Positions 35,142-45,887 are shown, counted from the first letter of the stretch. The stretch is DNA of 64,000 bases from Bradyrhizobium sp. AZCC 1719 (GCF_036924525.1 NZ_JAZHRU010000001.1:3315001-3379000); one strand, 5' to 3'. Translations and numbers: made by a program. The notes: generated by a model from the letters alone, not told the origin.

Positions 35142-36078
35142 AGGTAAGCGTCTTCCGTTGCTGCTGAAGGCCGACAAGGTCGGGCAGCCGCTTGGCGCGG
35201 CGCTTCCCATGCTGCGCGACACCATCGATCGGCATTTGACCGACTGCGGCGGCATCGTGTTTCGCGATTTCTCTCTCGATGGGCCTGACGCGTTCCGGGC
35301 GTTCGCGGCCGATTTCGGTCATCCGCTGCTCACCTACGAGTTCGGATCGACGCCACGCTCGCAGGTTACCTCCGGCGTCTACACCTCCACGGAGTACCCG
35401 CCGCACCAGCACATCCCGCTGCACAACGAGCAGGCCTATACGCGCGATTGGCCGATGAAGATCTGGTTCTATTGCATGCAGCCGGCGCAGGAGGGCGGCG
35501 AAACGCCGATCGCCGACAGCCGCGCCATCTATCGCGATATGCCGCCGGCGATCCGGGAGCGTTTCGCCGAGAAGGGGGTGATGTATGTGCGGAACTACGG
35601 CAACGGGCTCGACGTCGATTGGCAGCAGGTGTTCGGCACCGAGTCCAGGGCCGAGGTCGAGGCCTATTGCGCCGGGCACGACATCGAATGCGAATGGAAG
35701 GAAGACGGCGAGCTTCGCACGCGCCAGATCTGTCAGGGCACGGCACGGCATCCGGTGACGGGAGAGTGGGTCTGGTTCAATCAGGCCCATTTGTTTCACG
35801 TTTCCAACCTCGAGCCGGAAGTGCGCGAGAGTCTGCTCGACGTGGTCGGCGACGAGACTGAACTGCCGCGCAACGTCTTCTACGGCGACGGTTCGCCGAT
35901 CGACGACGAGACGCTCGCCACCGTCCGCAACGTTCTCGAGACGCACAAGATCAGCTTTCCCTGGCAGGCCGGCGATGTGGTGATGCTTGACAACATGCTC
36001 ACCGCGCATGCGCGCGCGCCGTTCAAGGGACCGCGCAAGGTGATCGTTGCGATGGCGGAAGCGCATCGGCAGGGCTGA
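35110..36078 (+). CDS. SyrP-like Fe(II)/2-oxoglutarate hydroxylase (TauD family)
   Basis: The 322-residue protein shows the TauD/SyrP facial triad: His105 and Glu107 in IPLHNEQAY, and distal His299 in MLTAHARAPF, with Arg309 in GPRKV for 2-oxoglutarate. The HNE form, in place of HxD, is what SyrP-type enzymes show. SyrP and its siderophore relatives hydroxylate the beta carbon of aspartate (or histidine) while it is bound to a carrier domain. Here the next gene activates aspartate, so the likely product is beta-hydroxyaspartate, a bidentate iron ligand. The start is ATG 35110 with GGAG eight bases upstream; TTG 35086 is less likely. Confidence 0.88.
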   Translation: MSVFSVQPLIEGKRLPLLLKADKVGQPLGAALPMLRDTIDRHLTDCGGIVFRDFSLDGPDAFRAFAADFGHPLLTYEFGSTPRSQVTSGVYTSTEYPPHQHIPLHNEQAYTRDWPMKIWFYCMQPAQEGGETPIADSRAIYRDMPPAIRERFAEKGVMYVRNYGNGLDVDWQQVFGTESRAEVEAYCAGHDIECEWKEDGELRTRQICQGTARHPVTGEWVWFNQAHLFHVSNLEPEVRESLLDVVGDETELPRNVFYGDGSPIDDETLATVRNVLETHKISFPWQAGDVVMLDNMLTAHARAPFKGPRKVIVAMAEAHRQG

Positions 36079-36132
36079 TCGGCATTTTCGGGCGGCGAGA
36101 ATAGTCGTCGCGGGCGGACTGGATTCGGGAAG

Positions 36133-39100
36133 ATGTACAGAGATAACCTCGTCGAACGACTACGGTGCCACGCTGCGTTACGCCCGGACGGAATCGCGTT
36201 GCGCTTCCTGGAGGGAGACAGCGTCGCCGAGGAGTTGACGTTTGCCGGTCTCGACGCCCGGATTCGATCCGTCGCAGCCCGGCTGCAGCAGTTGGGCGGC
36301 GCGGGCGAGCGCGCGGTGATTCTTCTGCCCAGCGGCCTCGACTATGCCGTGGCTTTCTATGCGTGCCTGTATTCGGGTGTGATCGCCGTCCCGGCCTATC
36401 CGCCGGAAGGCGGCGCCGAGCGCTATGCAGGACGTCTCAACGGCATTCTGCGCGATGCGACGCCTCGCTTCATCCTGACGGAAACCGCGCTGGTTGGCGC
36501 GGTGGAAGCGGCGCTTCCCGAGCTGGCGAACGTAGCGATCGTTGCGGTGGATGCGATACCGGCGGCGTTTGCGGCAGAGTGGCGCGAGACAAGGCCGGAG
36601 GCAGATGCGGTTGCCTTCCTGCAGTACACGTCCGGATCGACCTCGCAGCCGAAAGGCGTTTGCGTCTCGCACGCGAACCTGACGGCCAACGAGAAGGCCA
36701 TCGAGGCCGTCGCCGCGGGAACACTCGACGACGTCTTCGTGAGTTGGCTGCCGCTCTATCACGACATGGGATTGATCGGCGGGTTGTTGAATCCGCTGTT
36801 TACCGGCTTTACCGCCGTCCTGATGTCGCCGCGCAATTTTCTCGAGCGGCCGCGACGCTGGCTTGAAGCCATCGATCGTCACGGCGGTACGCTCAGTGGC
36901 GGACCTGACTTCGCCTTCGCGCTGTGTGCCGACCGCATTTCCGATGAAACGATCGACCGGCTCGACCTCAGCCGCTGGAGGTTCGCATTCTCAGGCTCGG
37001 AGTTTGTGCGTCAGCCCACGCTGCGCAGGTTCGGAGAGAGGTTCGAGCGGGCGGGGTTCAATCGATGCGCGTTGACCGCCTGTTACGGTCTGGCCGAGGC
37101 GACGCTGCTGGTGACGGCCGGCGAGTTCACCACCGAGACGGTCAGCCATACGCTCGATACGGCGGCGCTTGCGGCAGGGCGCGTCGCAACGACCGACCAA
37201 GGCAGCGAGCTCGCGGCGTGCGGCCGGACGGTCGCGGGCCACGTCACGCGCATCATGCGCATCGATGGGTCGGCTGCGGCACCGGCCGACGAAATCGGAG
37301 AGATCTGGGTCGCGGGCCCGAGTGTCGCGCTCGGATACTGGAACAATCCCGAAGCTACGCAAAAAGCCTTCGTCGAGCGCGATGGCGCGCGCTGGCTGCG
37401 TACCGGAGATCTCGGTTTCGTCAAGGACGGCGCGCTGATCGTAGCGGGCCGGCTCAAGGACCTGCTGATCGTTCGCGGCCAGAATGTATATCCGACTGAC
37501 GTCGAGCAGGCGGTCGAAGCCGAGGTCGAATCCGTCCGTAGCGGACGAGTTGCCGCGTTTGCGGTCGAGATCGATGGACGGGAAAGCATCGGCGTCGCGG
37601 CAGAGTTCAGCCGTACCGTTCTCAAGCGCTGTAATCCCGAGGCTCTCGCCCAGGGAATCGGCGAGGCCGTGCTGCGGCAGGCGCAGGAATATCCGGCCGT
37701 CATCGTCCTGTTGAATCCGCAAGCGATGCCGCTGACGACGAGCGGAAAACTGCAGCGCTCCGCCTGCGCCGCCGGCTGGGCCAACAACACGCTCGACAGC
37801 TTTATGGTGTTTGAGCGAGGGCGACGCCGCGATGGCGCGACGCTGACCGCGCCCGCGACCGACACCGAGCGCGTGCTGGCTTCGATCTGGTGCGATGCGC
37901 TTGGCGTAAGGGCCGTGCACCGCGAGGACGATTTCTTCGTGCTGGGCGGAAACTCGATCGCGGCCGGTCAGATCGCTGCGGCGCTGCGCGAACGCTTCGG
38001 CGTCGAGTTGGAACTGCGCAGCTTTTTCGACGCGCCGAAGCTTGACGCATTCGCCGATCATATCGACGCGCTGCTGAGCGAGGGCGCGAAGCGGGCGCTT
38101 CCTCCGATCCAGCGGGCCGCGCCGGCCGACCGCGCGACCCTGTCGCATGCGCAGGAGCGGCTGTGGTTTCTCTGGAATCTGGACCCCAATGGTACGGCCT
38201 ATACGGTCGCGAGCACGATCCGGCTCAAGGGAAAGCTCGACCATACCGCCTTGTTACAGGCGATTGCGGAAATCGTTCAACGTCATGAGGTGCTGCGCAC
38301 CACATTCGTCGCAACGGATGGTCGCGCAAGGCAGGTTATTCACGACGCCGTCGGCGTCGATATCAGGCACCAGGATCTCCGCGGATGTCCCGCTGAACAC
38401 GCGGCGGAGGTCAGACGGTCCGAAGTCGGAAAACCGTTCGACCTTGTCAATGGGCCGCTATTGCGGGCGGTACTGCTTCAGTGCGCAGATGATGCGCATG
38501 AATTGCTGCTGCTTGCTCATCACATCGTCGTCGATGGATGGTCGCTCGACGTAATGCTCGAAGAGCTGGCGGGGCTCTACCGCAACGGCATCGGACAGGG
38601 CGCAGGCCGGCCGCCGGTGCCCATGATGCAATATGCGGACTTCGCAGTCTGGCAGCGGAACTGGCTCGCTTGTGGCGAGGGAGATCGGCAGCTCGCCTAT
38701 TGGCGCGCAAAGCTGGGTGACGCGCACTCCGTGCTGGCTCTGCCCCATGACCGGCCGCGTATCGCAACGCAAAGCCATGCCGGCGATACGGTCGGCCTAG
38801 CCATCGACGGCGCGCTGGCCGCCCGGCTGCGGGAGATCGCCGCAAAACACCGGGTGAGCGTCTTCATGCTGCTGCTCGGTGCATATCAGGCGCTGTTGCA
38901 TCGCTATACGGGGCAGAGCGATTTGCGCGTCGGCGTGCCGGTCGTGGGGCGCCGTCACGCCCAACTCGAGCGGCTGATTGGCTGCTTCGTCAACACGCTG
39001 GTGCTGCGGGCCGAGATTGCCGATGGCGCAACCTTCCCGAACCTGCTGCAGCAGGTCAAGGACGCGGTGATCGAAGCGCTGTCGCATCAGGATCTGCCGT

Positions 39101-42100
39101 TCGAAATGCTGGTCGACGGGCTGCGCCCTGAACGAAGCGGTGGGCACAATCCGCTGTTCCAGGCCAAGTTCAACTATATGACGGCGCCGCGCGGGTTCGA
39201 CGGCGTCGCAGGGCTCACCGCCGAGATCGACATCATGGACCTCGCGGGTTCGCATTTCGATCTCGCGCTTGATGTCGTCGATGGCGCCGGTGGCATGAAG
39301 GCGACGTTCAACTACGCCACCGATCTGTTCGATTCCCCGACGATCGCGCGGCTGACGGCGCAGTTCGGTTCATTGCTGCGCCAGATCGCGGAGAATGCGG
39401 AACGACGGATTTCGGACTTCGTCATCGACGATGCGAACCGGCAGGTCGTGCCGAGCGAGGCCGCCGTGTTCGGGCTCACCGATGTGGTGGGTCTTCATCG
39501 CACGTCGACGGCCGATCGCCAGGCGGAAGTCGCCATCCGGTACGGCAGCGAGACGCTGACGTTTGCCGAGCTGGAGCGGAAATCGAACAGCATCGCTCGC
39601 ATGCTCGCCAACAAGGGTGTGACGCGCGAAGTGCCGGTTGCGCTGTGGATCGAGCGCTCGCCGGCATTTGTTGTCGCGCTGCTTGGTGTGCTGAAGGCCG
39701 GCGGCGCCTATGTGCCGCTCGATCCGAAATGGCCGCTGGAACGTATCAGGCGCATCCTGCAAGACGGCGGCATCGAAATCGTGCTGGCGGCCGGCGAGAA
39801 GCTGGCAGAAGCGCGTGCACTTGATTGCACTGTGCTGGATGCAGAAGCCGAAGCGGCGCGCGAGGACACATCGAGCGCGCCATCAGACAATCTGATCCAC
39901 CCGGCGCAGACCGCCTACGTCATCTATACCTCCGGATCGACCGGGACGCCGAAGGGCGTCGCCGTCTCACACGGCGCGTTGGCCAATTATGTGCAAGCCC
40001 TGCTGCAACGCCTGCAGCCACAGCGTTTGGCGAGCATGGCGATGGTCTCGACCGTGGCGGCGGATCTCGGCCACACCGTTCTGTTCGGGGCGCTCGCCTC
40101 CGGCGCGACGCTGCATTTGTTGCCGCCCGAAGTGGTGTTCGATGCGGATGCGTTCGCGAAAGCCATGCGGGACGGCGAAGTCGGCATTCTCAAGATCGTG
40201 CCCAGCCATCTGCGAGGGCTGCTCAAGGCTTCGCGCTCGGTCGATCTCCTGCCCAGCGATGCGCTGATCCTCGGCGGCGAGGCCAGCGATCCCGCACTGT
40301 TGAACGAGATCCGGCAGTTGCGACCGCAATGCCGAATCCTGAATCACTACGGGCCGACGGAAACGACCGTTGGCGCAGTCACGCACGAATGCAAGCCTGA
40401 AGGCGGGATCGGTTCGGTTCCGATTGGCTTGCCGCTTGCCAATCTGCGCGCGCATGTTCTGGATGATGCGTTGAACGAGGTCCCGATCGGCGTAGCCGGC
40501 GAACTCTATATCGGCGGCGCCGGCGTCGCGCGGGGCTATCGTGGCGAGGCTGGCTTGACCGCCGAGCGCTTTGTTCCGGACCCGTTTGGGCCGGCCGGAG
40601 AGCGGCTGTATCGCACCGGCGACCGCGTTCGCTGCGATCGGGAAGGCCGGCTGATGTTCCTCGGCCGTGGCGATGATCAGATAAAGCTACGTGGCTATCG
40701 CATCGAGCTTGGCGAAGTCGGGCGCGCGATCAAGGCGCTGCAGGGGATCGACGACGCGGTGGTTGTCGCACGCGCCATCGGCGACAGCGCCGAACGCCAG
40801 GAACTCGTTGCCTACTGTGTGCCCGCGATGGGCGCCACGCCGAAGCCGGATCTGATCAAGCAGCAATTGGCCGCGGTCGTCCCGGAGTACATGGTGCCGT
40901 CGCACATCATTGTTCTGCAGCGGCTGCCGCTGACGCCAAACGGCAAGGTCGACCGCAAGGCGCTGCCGGAGCCGGCTGCAGATGTAGTCGCCACGAACTA
41001 TTCCGCGCCGCTGGGAGACATCGAGGAACAGATTGCGGCGGTGTGGCGTGAGGTGCTCGGTCGCGAGCGCATCGGTCGCAACGACAATTTCTTCGAGCTT
41101 GGCGGCGATTCCATTCTCAGCCTGCAGATCATCGCCCGCCTGCGCAAGCGCGGCATTCGCCTGACGCCGAAGCAGGTGTTCGGGCAGCAGACCGTGGCGG
41201 GGTTGGCTACTGTTGCCGCTGTCGCGGCAGCACCTGCGGCAAGCAAGGAGAGTTCGGCCGCAAAGGTTTCGACCGCTGCGGCAGCCGGCATGCGTCATCT
41301 GCTGCCAATTCAGGCACGCTTTTTCGGCGAAGACATCGGCAACCGAAACCATTGGAACCAGGCGGTGCTGCTCGCACCGCAAACGCGGATCGACTGGGAG
41401 ACGCTGCGGCGTGCGCTGACGACGATCGTCGATCATCACGATGCGTTGCGCCTACAGTTCGCGCAAGTGGACGGCACGTGGCGCGCGGCGCAGGGCACAC
41501 CGCCATCGCCGTCGGAGTTGCTGTGGATCCATACCGATGTCGGAGATGCGACACAGGTCACCGCGCTTGCATCGGCCGCGCAGGAAAGCCTGTCGCTGTC
41601 GTCGGGCCCCCTGCTGCGCGCGGTGGCGATGGACCTTGCGGACGGCAGCCAGCGGCTGCTGATCGTGATCCATCATCTGGTTGTCGACGGTGTATCCTGG
41701 CGGGTCCTGCTCGAAGACCTGGCCTCGGCGTACGACCAGCTAAAGAGAGACGCCGTCGTAGCGCTGCCGCCGAAGAGCGAGTCCTATGCGTCCTGGGGCG
41801 AGCGGTTGCATTCCTACGCGACGACCAGCGAGCTTGCCGACGAACTGCCGTTCTGGCTCGACGGTGCGGCGGGTCCAAGCCTGCCATGCGACGATGATCA
41901 TGGCGGCGTCGATCGCGTCGGTGACGGCGAAGAGGTGTCACTGGTGTTCGATACGGAGGTGACGTCGAGGCTGCTGCAGGAGGCGCCGTCGGCCTATCGG
42001 ACACAGGTCAACGATCTGATGCTGGCGAGCCTGGCGCGTGCAGTGTCGCACTGGAGCCAGCGCGACGATGTGACGGTCGAGCTTGAGGGCCATGGCCGCG

Positions 42101-45100
42101 AGGACATTTTTCCCGGCGCGGATATTTCCCGCACGGTCGGCTGGTTCACGACAGCCTTCCCGGTGCGGCTGCAGGGCGGGTCGGACGACCATGCTTCCCT
42201 GATCAAGACGGTGAAGGAGAAGCTTCGCGCGATCCCGAACCGCGGGCTTGGTTATGGCGTGTTGCGCTATCTCGGCTCCGAACACCAGCGCAACGCGCTG
42301 GCGCAACCGGCGGAGCCGCAGGTCGTCTTCAACTATCTCGGCCGCTTCGACGGCAGTGTGGGGGCTTCCTCACTGTTCGGATTCGCGCCCGAGAGCGCGG
42401 GTGCGTCGCGCAGCGCCATTGCGCCCTTGCGGGCATGGCTGAACATCACCGGTCTGGTGCGTGAGAGACGTCTGCATTTGTCGTTCGGATATGGACGCAA
42501 GCGCTATCGGCGAGAGACGGTCGAGCGGCTGGCGAAACTTTACGAAACGGCCCTGTGCGAACTGGTGGCGCATTGCTGCAGCGGGGCCGTTGGTCTCACG
42601 CCTTCGGACGTCCCGTTGTCCGGGCTCGACCAGGCCGATCTCGATCGGTTGGCAACAATTTTCGATCTCCGCAGCATCGAGGACATTTATCCGCTTTCGC
42701 CGATGCAGCAGGGCATGCTGTTTCACGCAGTCCGCGATGGCGACAACGATGCCTATGTCAACCAGGTCGGGCTCGAGCTATTCGGCTTCGAGGCCGACAA
42801 GCTTCGAGCCGCGTGGCAAGCGGTGAGTGACCGGCATGCGGCCTTGCGGACCGGCTTTGTCTGGCAGCACCTGCCAGGCGCGGCCCAGCAGGTCGTGCAC
42901 CGTCATGTGACGGTGCCGTTCGTCGAAGAGGATTGGCGCAGCCGGACGGCAGCGCTGGAACGCAATGACGGGCGCGCTGAATTGGATGCCGCGCTGGCAG
43001 AAGCATCGCGGTGCGAGCGCGAGAGCGGCTTTGACGTCTCCCAGCCGCCGTTGCAGCGGGTGCGGTTGATCCGGCTCGACGACGAGCGTCACTGGCTGAT
43101 CTGGACCCATCACCACATCTTTGTCGACGGCTGGAGCTCGGCGCGGCTGGTTGCGGAGGTGTTTCGGCATGTGAGCGGGGGCACACTGCCGGCCGTACAG
43201 GGCAGCTATCGCGACTACATCGCATGGCTGCAAAGTCGCGATCACGCAGGCGCCGAGAAATTCTGGCGCGACGCTTTGGCAGGGCTCGAAGCGCCGACCT
43301 TGCTGGCGAATGCGCCGGTTACGAACAAGGCATCGGAGGCGGAAGGACACGCCAGCATTGCGCTTTCGCTGAATGCGGAATTGACCGAACGGCTGAAGGC
43401 ATTTGCGAAGCGCGAGCGCGTGACGCTCAATACGCTCGTTCAGGCGGCGTGGGCGCAGTTGCTGCGGCGGCATTCGGGGCAGGCCGCCGTCTGTTTTGGG
43501 GTGACTGTATCGGGTCGTCCGGCAGACCTGTCGGGCTCCGAGGAGATGGTGGGCCTCTTCATCAACACGTTGCCGATTGTCGACGCACCGAGCCCGCAAG
43601 CGCGAGCTGGCGATTGGCTGCGTCAGTTGCAGGAGCAGAACCTGGCCCTGCGCGAGCATGGCTGGACGCCGCTCTACGAAATCCAGCGCCTCGCCGGCCA
43701 GGCCGGGCAGGCGCTGTTCGACAGCATTCTGGTGTTCGAAAACTATCCGATCGATGAGGCGCTGCGGCAGACGGGGCAAAGCGGCCCGCGCCTGGGACGG
43801 GTGCAACATGTGACGCCGACAAATTATGCGCTGGCGGTTGCCGTGTTTGCCGGAAGCGAACGGCTTGATATCGAGTTCAATTACGACCGCGCCCGCTTTG
43901 ATGAGGTTGCCATCCGGCGCCTTCGGGACATCCTGCACGGATTGCTGGAGCGGATCGCCGCTAATGCGGAGCGACCGATCGGCGATCTCGGATTATCCGC
44001 CGGTGATGAGACCCGGCGAATTCTGGAATGGAGCGGTGCCGGCCGCTTGGCGACAGGTGCTTCATATGTCGGTGTCGTCGCGCATATCGAAGCGCAAGCC
44101 GCGCGGGCGCCTTCTGCCCCTGCGATTGTGTGGGGCGACCAGCGCCTGAGCTATGGCGAGTTGAACGCCCGGGCCAACCAGCTCGCGCGGCGGCTTCGCC
44201 ACTGGGACGCCGGTCCGGATCGCCTGACCGGCATCGCCTTGGCGCGCAGCCCTGAAATGATGATAGCGCTCTTGGCCGTTCTGAAAGCAGGCGGCGCCTA
44301 TCTTCCGCTCGATCCGGATTATCCGGCCGAGCGGCTCGCCTACATGCTGCGCGACAGTGCGGCGACACTGGTATTGACGCAAAGCGCGCTGCTCGAACCT
44401 CTCGCGCCGGTGCTGCGCGAGACCGGCGTCGAGGCCTGGTGCATCGACGAACCGCAGCGGCCAGTTGGCGAAGATACTGCCAATCTGAATGTCGAGATTC
44501 ATCCGGATAGTCTGGCCTACGTCATCTACACGTCCGGTTCGACCGGGACGCCGAAGGGCGTGGCGGTAACGCATGGGCCGCTGGCCATGCATTGCGAAGC
44601 GATCGGCCGGTTGTACCGCATGACTTCGCGCGACCGGGAATTCCAGTCGGCCTCGATCAATTTCGACATTGCCCACGAGCGCTGGCTGGTGCCGCTGATG
44701 ACAGGTGGCTCGCTCGTGCTGCCGTCCAGGCCAGGTCTGTTGATCGACGACCTCGTCGATGAGATTGCGAGAAACTCGGTAACGTCGATCTTTCTGCCGC
44801 CGGCCTATGCCGACCAATTGAGCGCAGCGTTGCGGCAGAGTCGGCGCCGGCTTGCGATCAGGGCCTGCATTGTCGGCGGCGAGGCCTGGTCGGATAGCGG
44901 AATCAAAGCGCTTCGCCAGGCCGCCGATGTCGACCTTCTGATCAACGCCTACGGCCCGACCGAAACGGTGATCGCGCCGACGGCGTGGCTCGTCGATGAC
45001 GCCGCGTTGACGCCAGGCCAGCCGGCGCCGATCGGACGGCCCGTTGGCATCAGGTCCGCCTACATTCTCGATGCCGACCTCAACATCGTGCCCGCTGGTG

Positions 45101-45885
45101 TCACCGGCGAGCTGTTCATCGGCGGTGTTGGGCTGGCGCGAGGCTATCTGAACCGGGGCGCGCTGACGGCGGAACGGTTTATCCCGGATCCGTTCGGCGG
45201 CAGCGGCGCGCGCCTCTACCGTACCGGCGATCTTGCGCGGTGGCGGGCGGACGGCGTGATCGACTATGTCGGCCGCGCGGACCAGCAAGTGAAGATCCGC
45301 GGCTTCCGGATCGAGCTGGGAGAGATCGAGGCGCGGCTGCTCGAGCAGCGCGGCGTGCGCGCTGCCGCCGTGGTGACGCGCGAGAGCAGGACCGGGCGTC
45401 AGTTGATCGCCTATGCCGGCGGCGAGCCGACGCTTGACGGCCGCGCTTTGCGCGATGCGCTGTCGGCCATCCTGCCCGATTACATGGTGCCATCGACGAT
45501 CGTGGTGCTCGAGCAATTGCCGCTGACCCCCAATGGCAAGATCGACCGTCGCGCATTGCCGTCGCCGGACGAGGATGCGCAGGCCCACCGCGGCTATGAG
45601 GCGCCCGAGGACGAAATCGAGATCGCGCTGGCGAAGATCTGGGTGGAACTGCTCGGCGTCGAGCAGGTCGGACGCAACGATCACTTCTTCGAGCTCGGGG
45701 GACACTCACTGCTGGCGGTGCGGGTGCTCAGCCGGGTCTCGCAGGAGATCGGCGTGTCGATCCCGGTTTCAGATCTGTTCGTTCATCCCGACCTCGCGTC
45801 ATTCGCGCGCGTCGTATCGATCAGGCTGATCGAGCAGGAGTTCGACGCCGACGAGCTCCAGGATCTGATCGCGGCGGGGCAGTGA
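36133..45885 (+). CDS. NRPS1: FAAL-ACP-C-A(Asp)-PCP-E-C-A-PCP
   Basis: This 3250-residue synthetase opens with a fatty acyl-AMP ligase (residues 1-560, QYTSGSTSQPKG at 164) and an ACP (Ser608). C1 has HHIVVDGWS at 796. A1 has YTSGSTGTPKG at 1265, with specificity residues read as D-L-T-K-I-G-H-V-G, the aspartate code. PCP1 (Ser1660) is followed by an epimerization domain (HHLVVDGVSW at 1847, ELEGHGRED). C2 (HHIFVDGWSS at 2327) follows an E domain and so should be the D-L type. A2 (YTSGSTGTPKG at 2799) has residues D-I-E-F-I-G-A-I-A, which I cannot assign. PCP2 has Ser3192. No thioesterase is present. It would start an N-acyl D-Asp-X peptide. Confidence 0.93.
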   Translation: MYRDNLVERLRCHAALRPDGIALRFLEGDSVAEELTFAGLDARIRSVAARLQQLGGAGERAVILLPSGLDYAVAFYACLYSGVIAVPAYPPEGGAERYAGRLNGILRDATPRFILTETALVGAVEAALPELANVAIVAVDAIPAAFAAEWRETRPEADAVAFLQYTSGSTSQPKGVCVSHANLTANEKAIEAVAAGTLDDVFVSWLPLYHDMGLIGGLLNPLFTGFTAVLMSPRNFLERPRRWLEAIDRHGGTLSGGPDFAFALCADRISDETIDRLDLSRWRFAFSGSEFVRQPTLRRFGERFERAGFNRCALTACYGLAEATLLVTAGEFTTETVSHTLDTAALAAGRVATTDQGSELAACGRTVAGHVTRIMRIDGSAAAPADEIGEIWVAGPSVALGYWNNPEATQKAFVERDGARWLRTGDLGFVKDGALIVAGRLKDLLIVRGQNVYPTDVEQAVEAEVESVRSGRVAAFAVEIDGRESIGVAAEFSRTVLKRCNPEALAQGIGEAVLRQAQEYPAVIVLLNPQAMPLTTSGKLQRSACAAGWANNTLDSFMVFERGRRRDGATLTAPATDTERVLASIWCDALGVRAVHREDDFFVLGGNSIAAGQIAAALRERFGVELELRSFFDAPKLDAFADHIDALLSEGAKRALPPIQRAAPADRATLSHAQERLWFLWNLDPNGTAYTVASTIRLKGKLDHTALLQAIAEIVQRHEVLRTTFVATDGRARQVIHDAVGVDIRHQDLRGCPAEHAAEVRRSEVGKPFDLVNGPLLRAVLLQCADDAHELLLLAHHIVVDGWSLDVMLEELAGLYRNGIGQGAGRPPVPMMQYADFAVWQRNWLACGEGDRQLAYWRAKLGDAHSVLALPHDRPRIATQSHAGDTVGLAIDGALAARLREIAAKHRVSVFMLLLGAYQALLHRYTGQSDLRVGVPVVGRRHAQLERLIGCFVNTLVLRAEIADGATFPNLLQQVKDAVIEALSHQDLPFEMLVDGLRPERSGGHNPLFQAKFNYMTAPRGFDGVAGLTAEIDIMDLAGSHFDLALDVVDGAGGMKATFNYATDLFDSPTIARLTAQFGSLLRQIAENAERRISDFVIDDANRQVVPSEAAVFGLTDVVGLHRTSTADRQAEVAIRYGSETLTFAELERKSNSIARMLANKGVTREVPVALWIERSPAFVVALLGVLKAGGAYVPLDPKWPLERIRRILQDGGIEIVLAAGEKLAEARALDCTVLDAEAEAAREDTSSAPSDNLIHPAQTAYVIYTSGSTGTPKGVAVSHGALANYVQALLQRLQPQRLASMAMVSTVAADLGHTVLFGALASGATLHLLPPEVVFDADAFAKAMRDGEVGILKIVPSHLRGLLKASRSVDLLPSDALILGGEASDPALLNEIRQLRPQCRILNHYGPTETTVGAVTHECKPEGGIGSVPIGLPLANLRAHVLDDALNEVPIGVAGELYIGGAGVARGYRGEAGLTAERFVPDPFGPAGERLYRTGDRVRCDREGRLMFLGRGDDQIKLRGYRIELGEVGRAIKALQGIDDAVVVARAIGDSAERQELVAYCVPAMGATPKPDLIKQQLAAVVPEYMVPSHIIVLQRLPLTPNGKVDRKALPEPAADVVATNYSAPLGDIEEQIAAVWREVLGRERIGRNDNFFELGGDSILSLQIIARLRKRGIRLTPKQVFGQQTVAGLATVAAVAAAPAASKESSAAKVSTAAAAGMRHLLPIQARFFGEDIGNRNHWNQAVLLAPQTRIDWETLRRALTTIVDHHDALRLQFAQVDGTWRAAQGTPPSPSELLWIHTDVGDATQVTALASAAQESLSLSSGPLLRAVAMDLADGSQRLLIVIHHLVVDGVSWRVLLEDLASAYDQLKRDAVVALPPKSESYASWGERLHSYATTSELADELPFWLDGAAGPSLPCDDDHGGVDRVGDGEEVSLVFDTEVTSRLLQEAPSAYRTQVNDLMLASLARAVSHWSQRDDVTVELEGHGREDIFPGADISRTVGWFTTAFPVRLQGGSDDHASLIKTVKEKLRAIPNRGLGYGVLRYLGSEHQRNALAQPAEPQVVFNYLGRFDGSVGASSLFGFAPESAGASRSAIAPLRAWLNITGLVRERRLHLSFGYGRKRYRRETVERLAKLYETALCELVAHCCSGAVGLTPSDVPLSGLDQADLDRLATIFDLRSIEDIYPLSPMQQGMLFHAVRDGDNDAYVNQVGLELFGFEADKLRAAWQAVSDRHAALRTGFVWQHLPGAAQQVVHRHVTVPFVEEDWRSRTAALERNDGRAELDAALAEASRCERESGFDVSQPPLQRVRLIRLDDERHWLIWTHHHIFVDGWSSARLVAEVFRHVSGGTLPAVQGSYRDYIAWLQSRDHAGAEKFWRDALAGLEAPTLLANAPVTNKASEAEGHASIALSLNAELTERLKAFAKRERVTLNTLVQAAWAQLLRRHSGQAAVCFGVTVSGRPADLSGSEEMVGLFINTLPIVDAPSPQARAGDWLRQLQEQNLALREHGWTPLYEIQRLAGQAGQALFDSILVFENYPIDEALRQTGQSGPRLGRVQHVTPTNYALAVAVFAGSERLDIEFNYDRARFDEVAIRRLRDILHGLLERIAANAERPIGDLGLSAGDETRRILEWSGAGRLATGASYVGVVAHIEAQAARAPSAPAIVWGDQRLSYGELNARANQLARRLRHWDAGPDRLTGIALARSPEMMIALLAVLKAGGAYLPLDPDYPAERLAYMLRDSAATLVLTQSALLEPLAPVLRETGVEAWCIDEPQRPVGEDTANLNVEIHPDSLAYVIYTSGSTGTPKGVAVTHGPLAMHCEAIGRLYRMTSRDREFQSASINFDIAHERWLVPLMTGGSLVLPSRPGLLIDDLVDEIARNSVTSIFLPPAYADQLSAALRQSRRRLAIRACIVGGEAWSDSGIKALRQAADVDLLINAYGPTETVIAPTAWLVDDAALTPGQPAPIGRPVGIRSAYILDADLNIVPAGVTGELFIGGVGLARGYLNRGALTAERFIPDPFGGSGARLYRTGDLARWRADGVIDYVGRADQQVKIRGFRIELGEIEARLLEQRGVRAAAVVTRESRTGRQLIAYAGGEPTLDGRALRDALSAILPDYMVPSTIVVLEQLPLTPNGKIDRRALPSPDEDAQAHRGYEAPEDEIEIALAKIWVELLGVEQVGRNDHFFELGGHSLLAVRVLSRVSQEIGVSIPVSDLFVHPDLASFARVVSIRLIEQEFDADELQDLIAAGQ

Positions 45886-45887
45886 AC

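Noticed and set aside
44062..45705. 547-codon reverse-strand frame within NRPS1, and similar long antisense frames elsewhere in the NRPS genes
   Set aside because: GC-rich codon use leaves antisense frames open; their translations are Arg/Gln/His-rich, without domains, and the sense strand is clearly coding.
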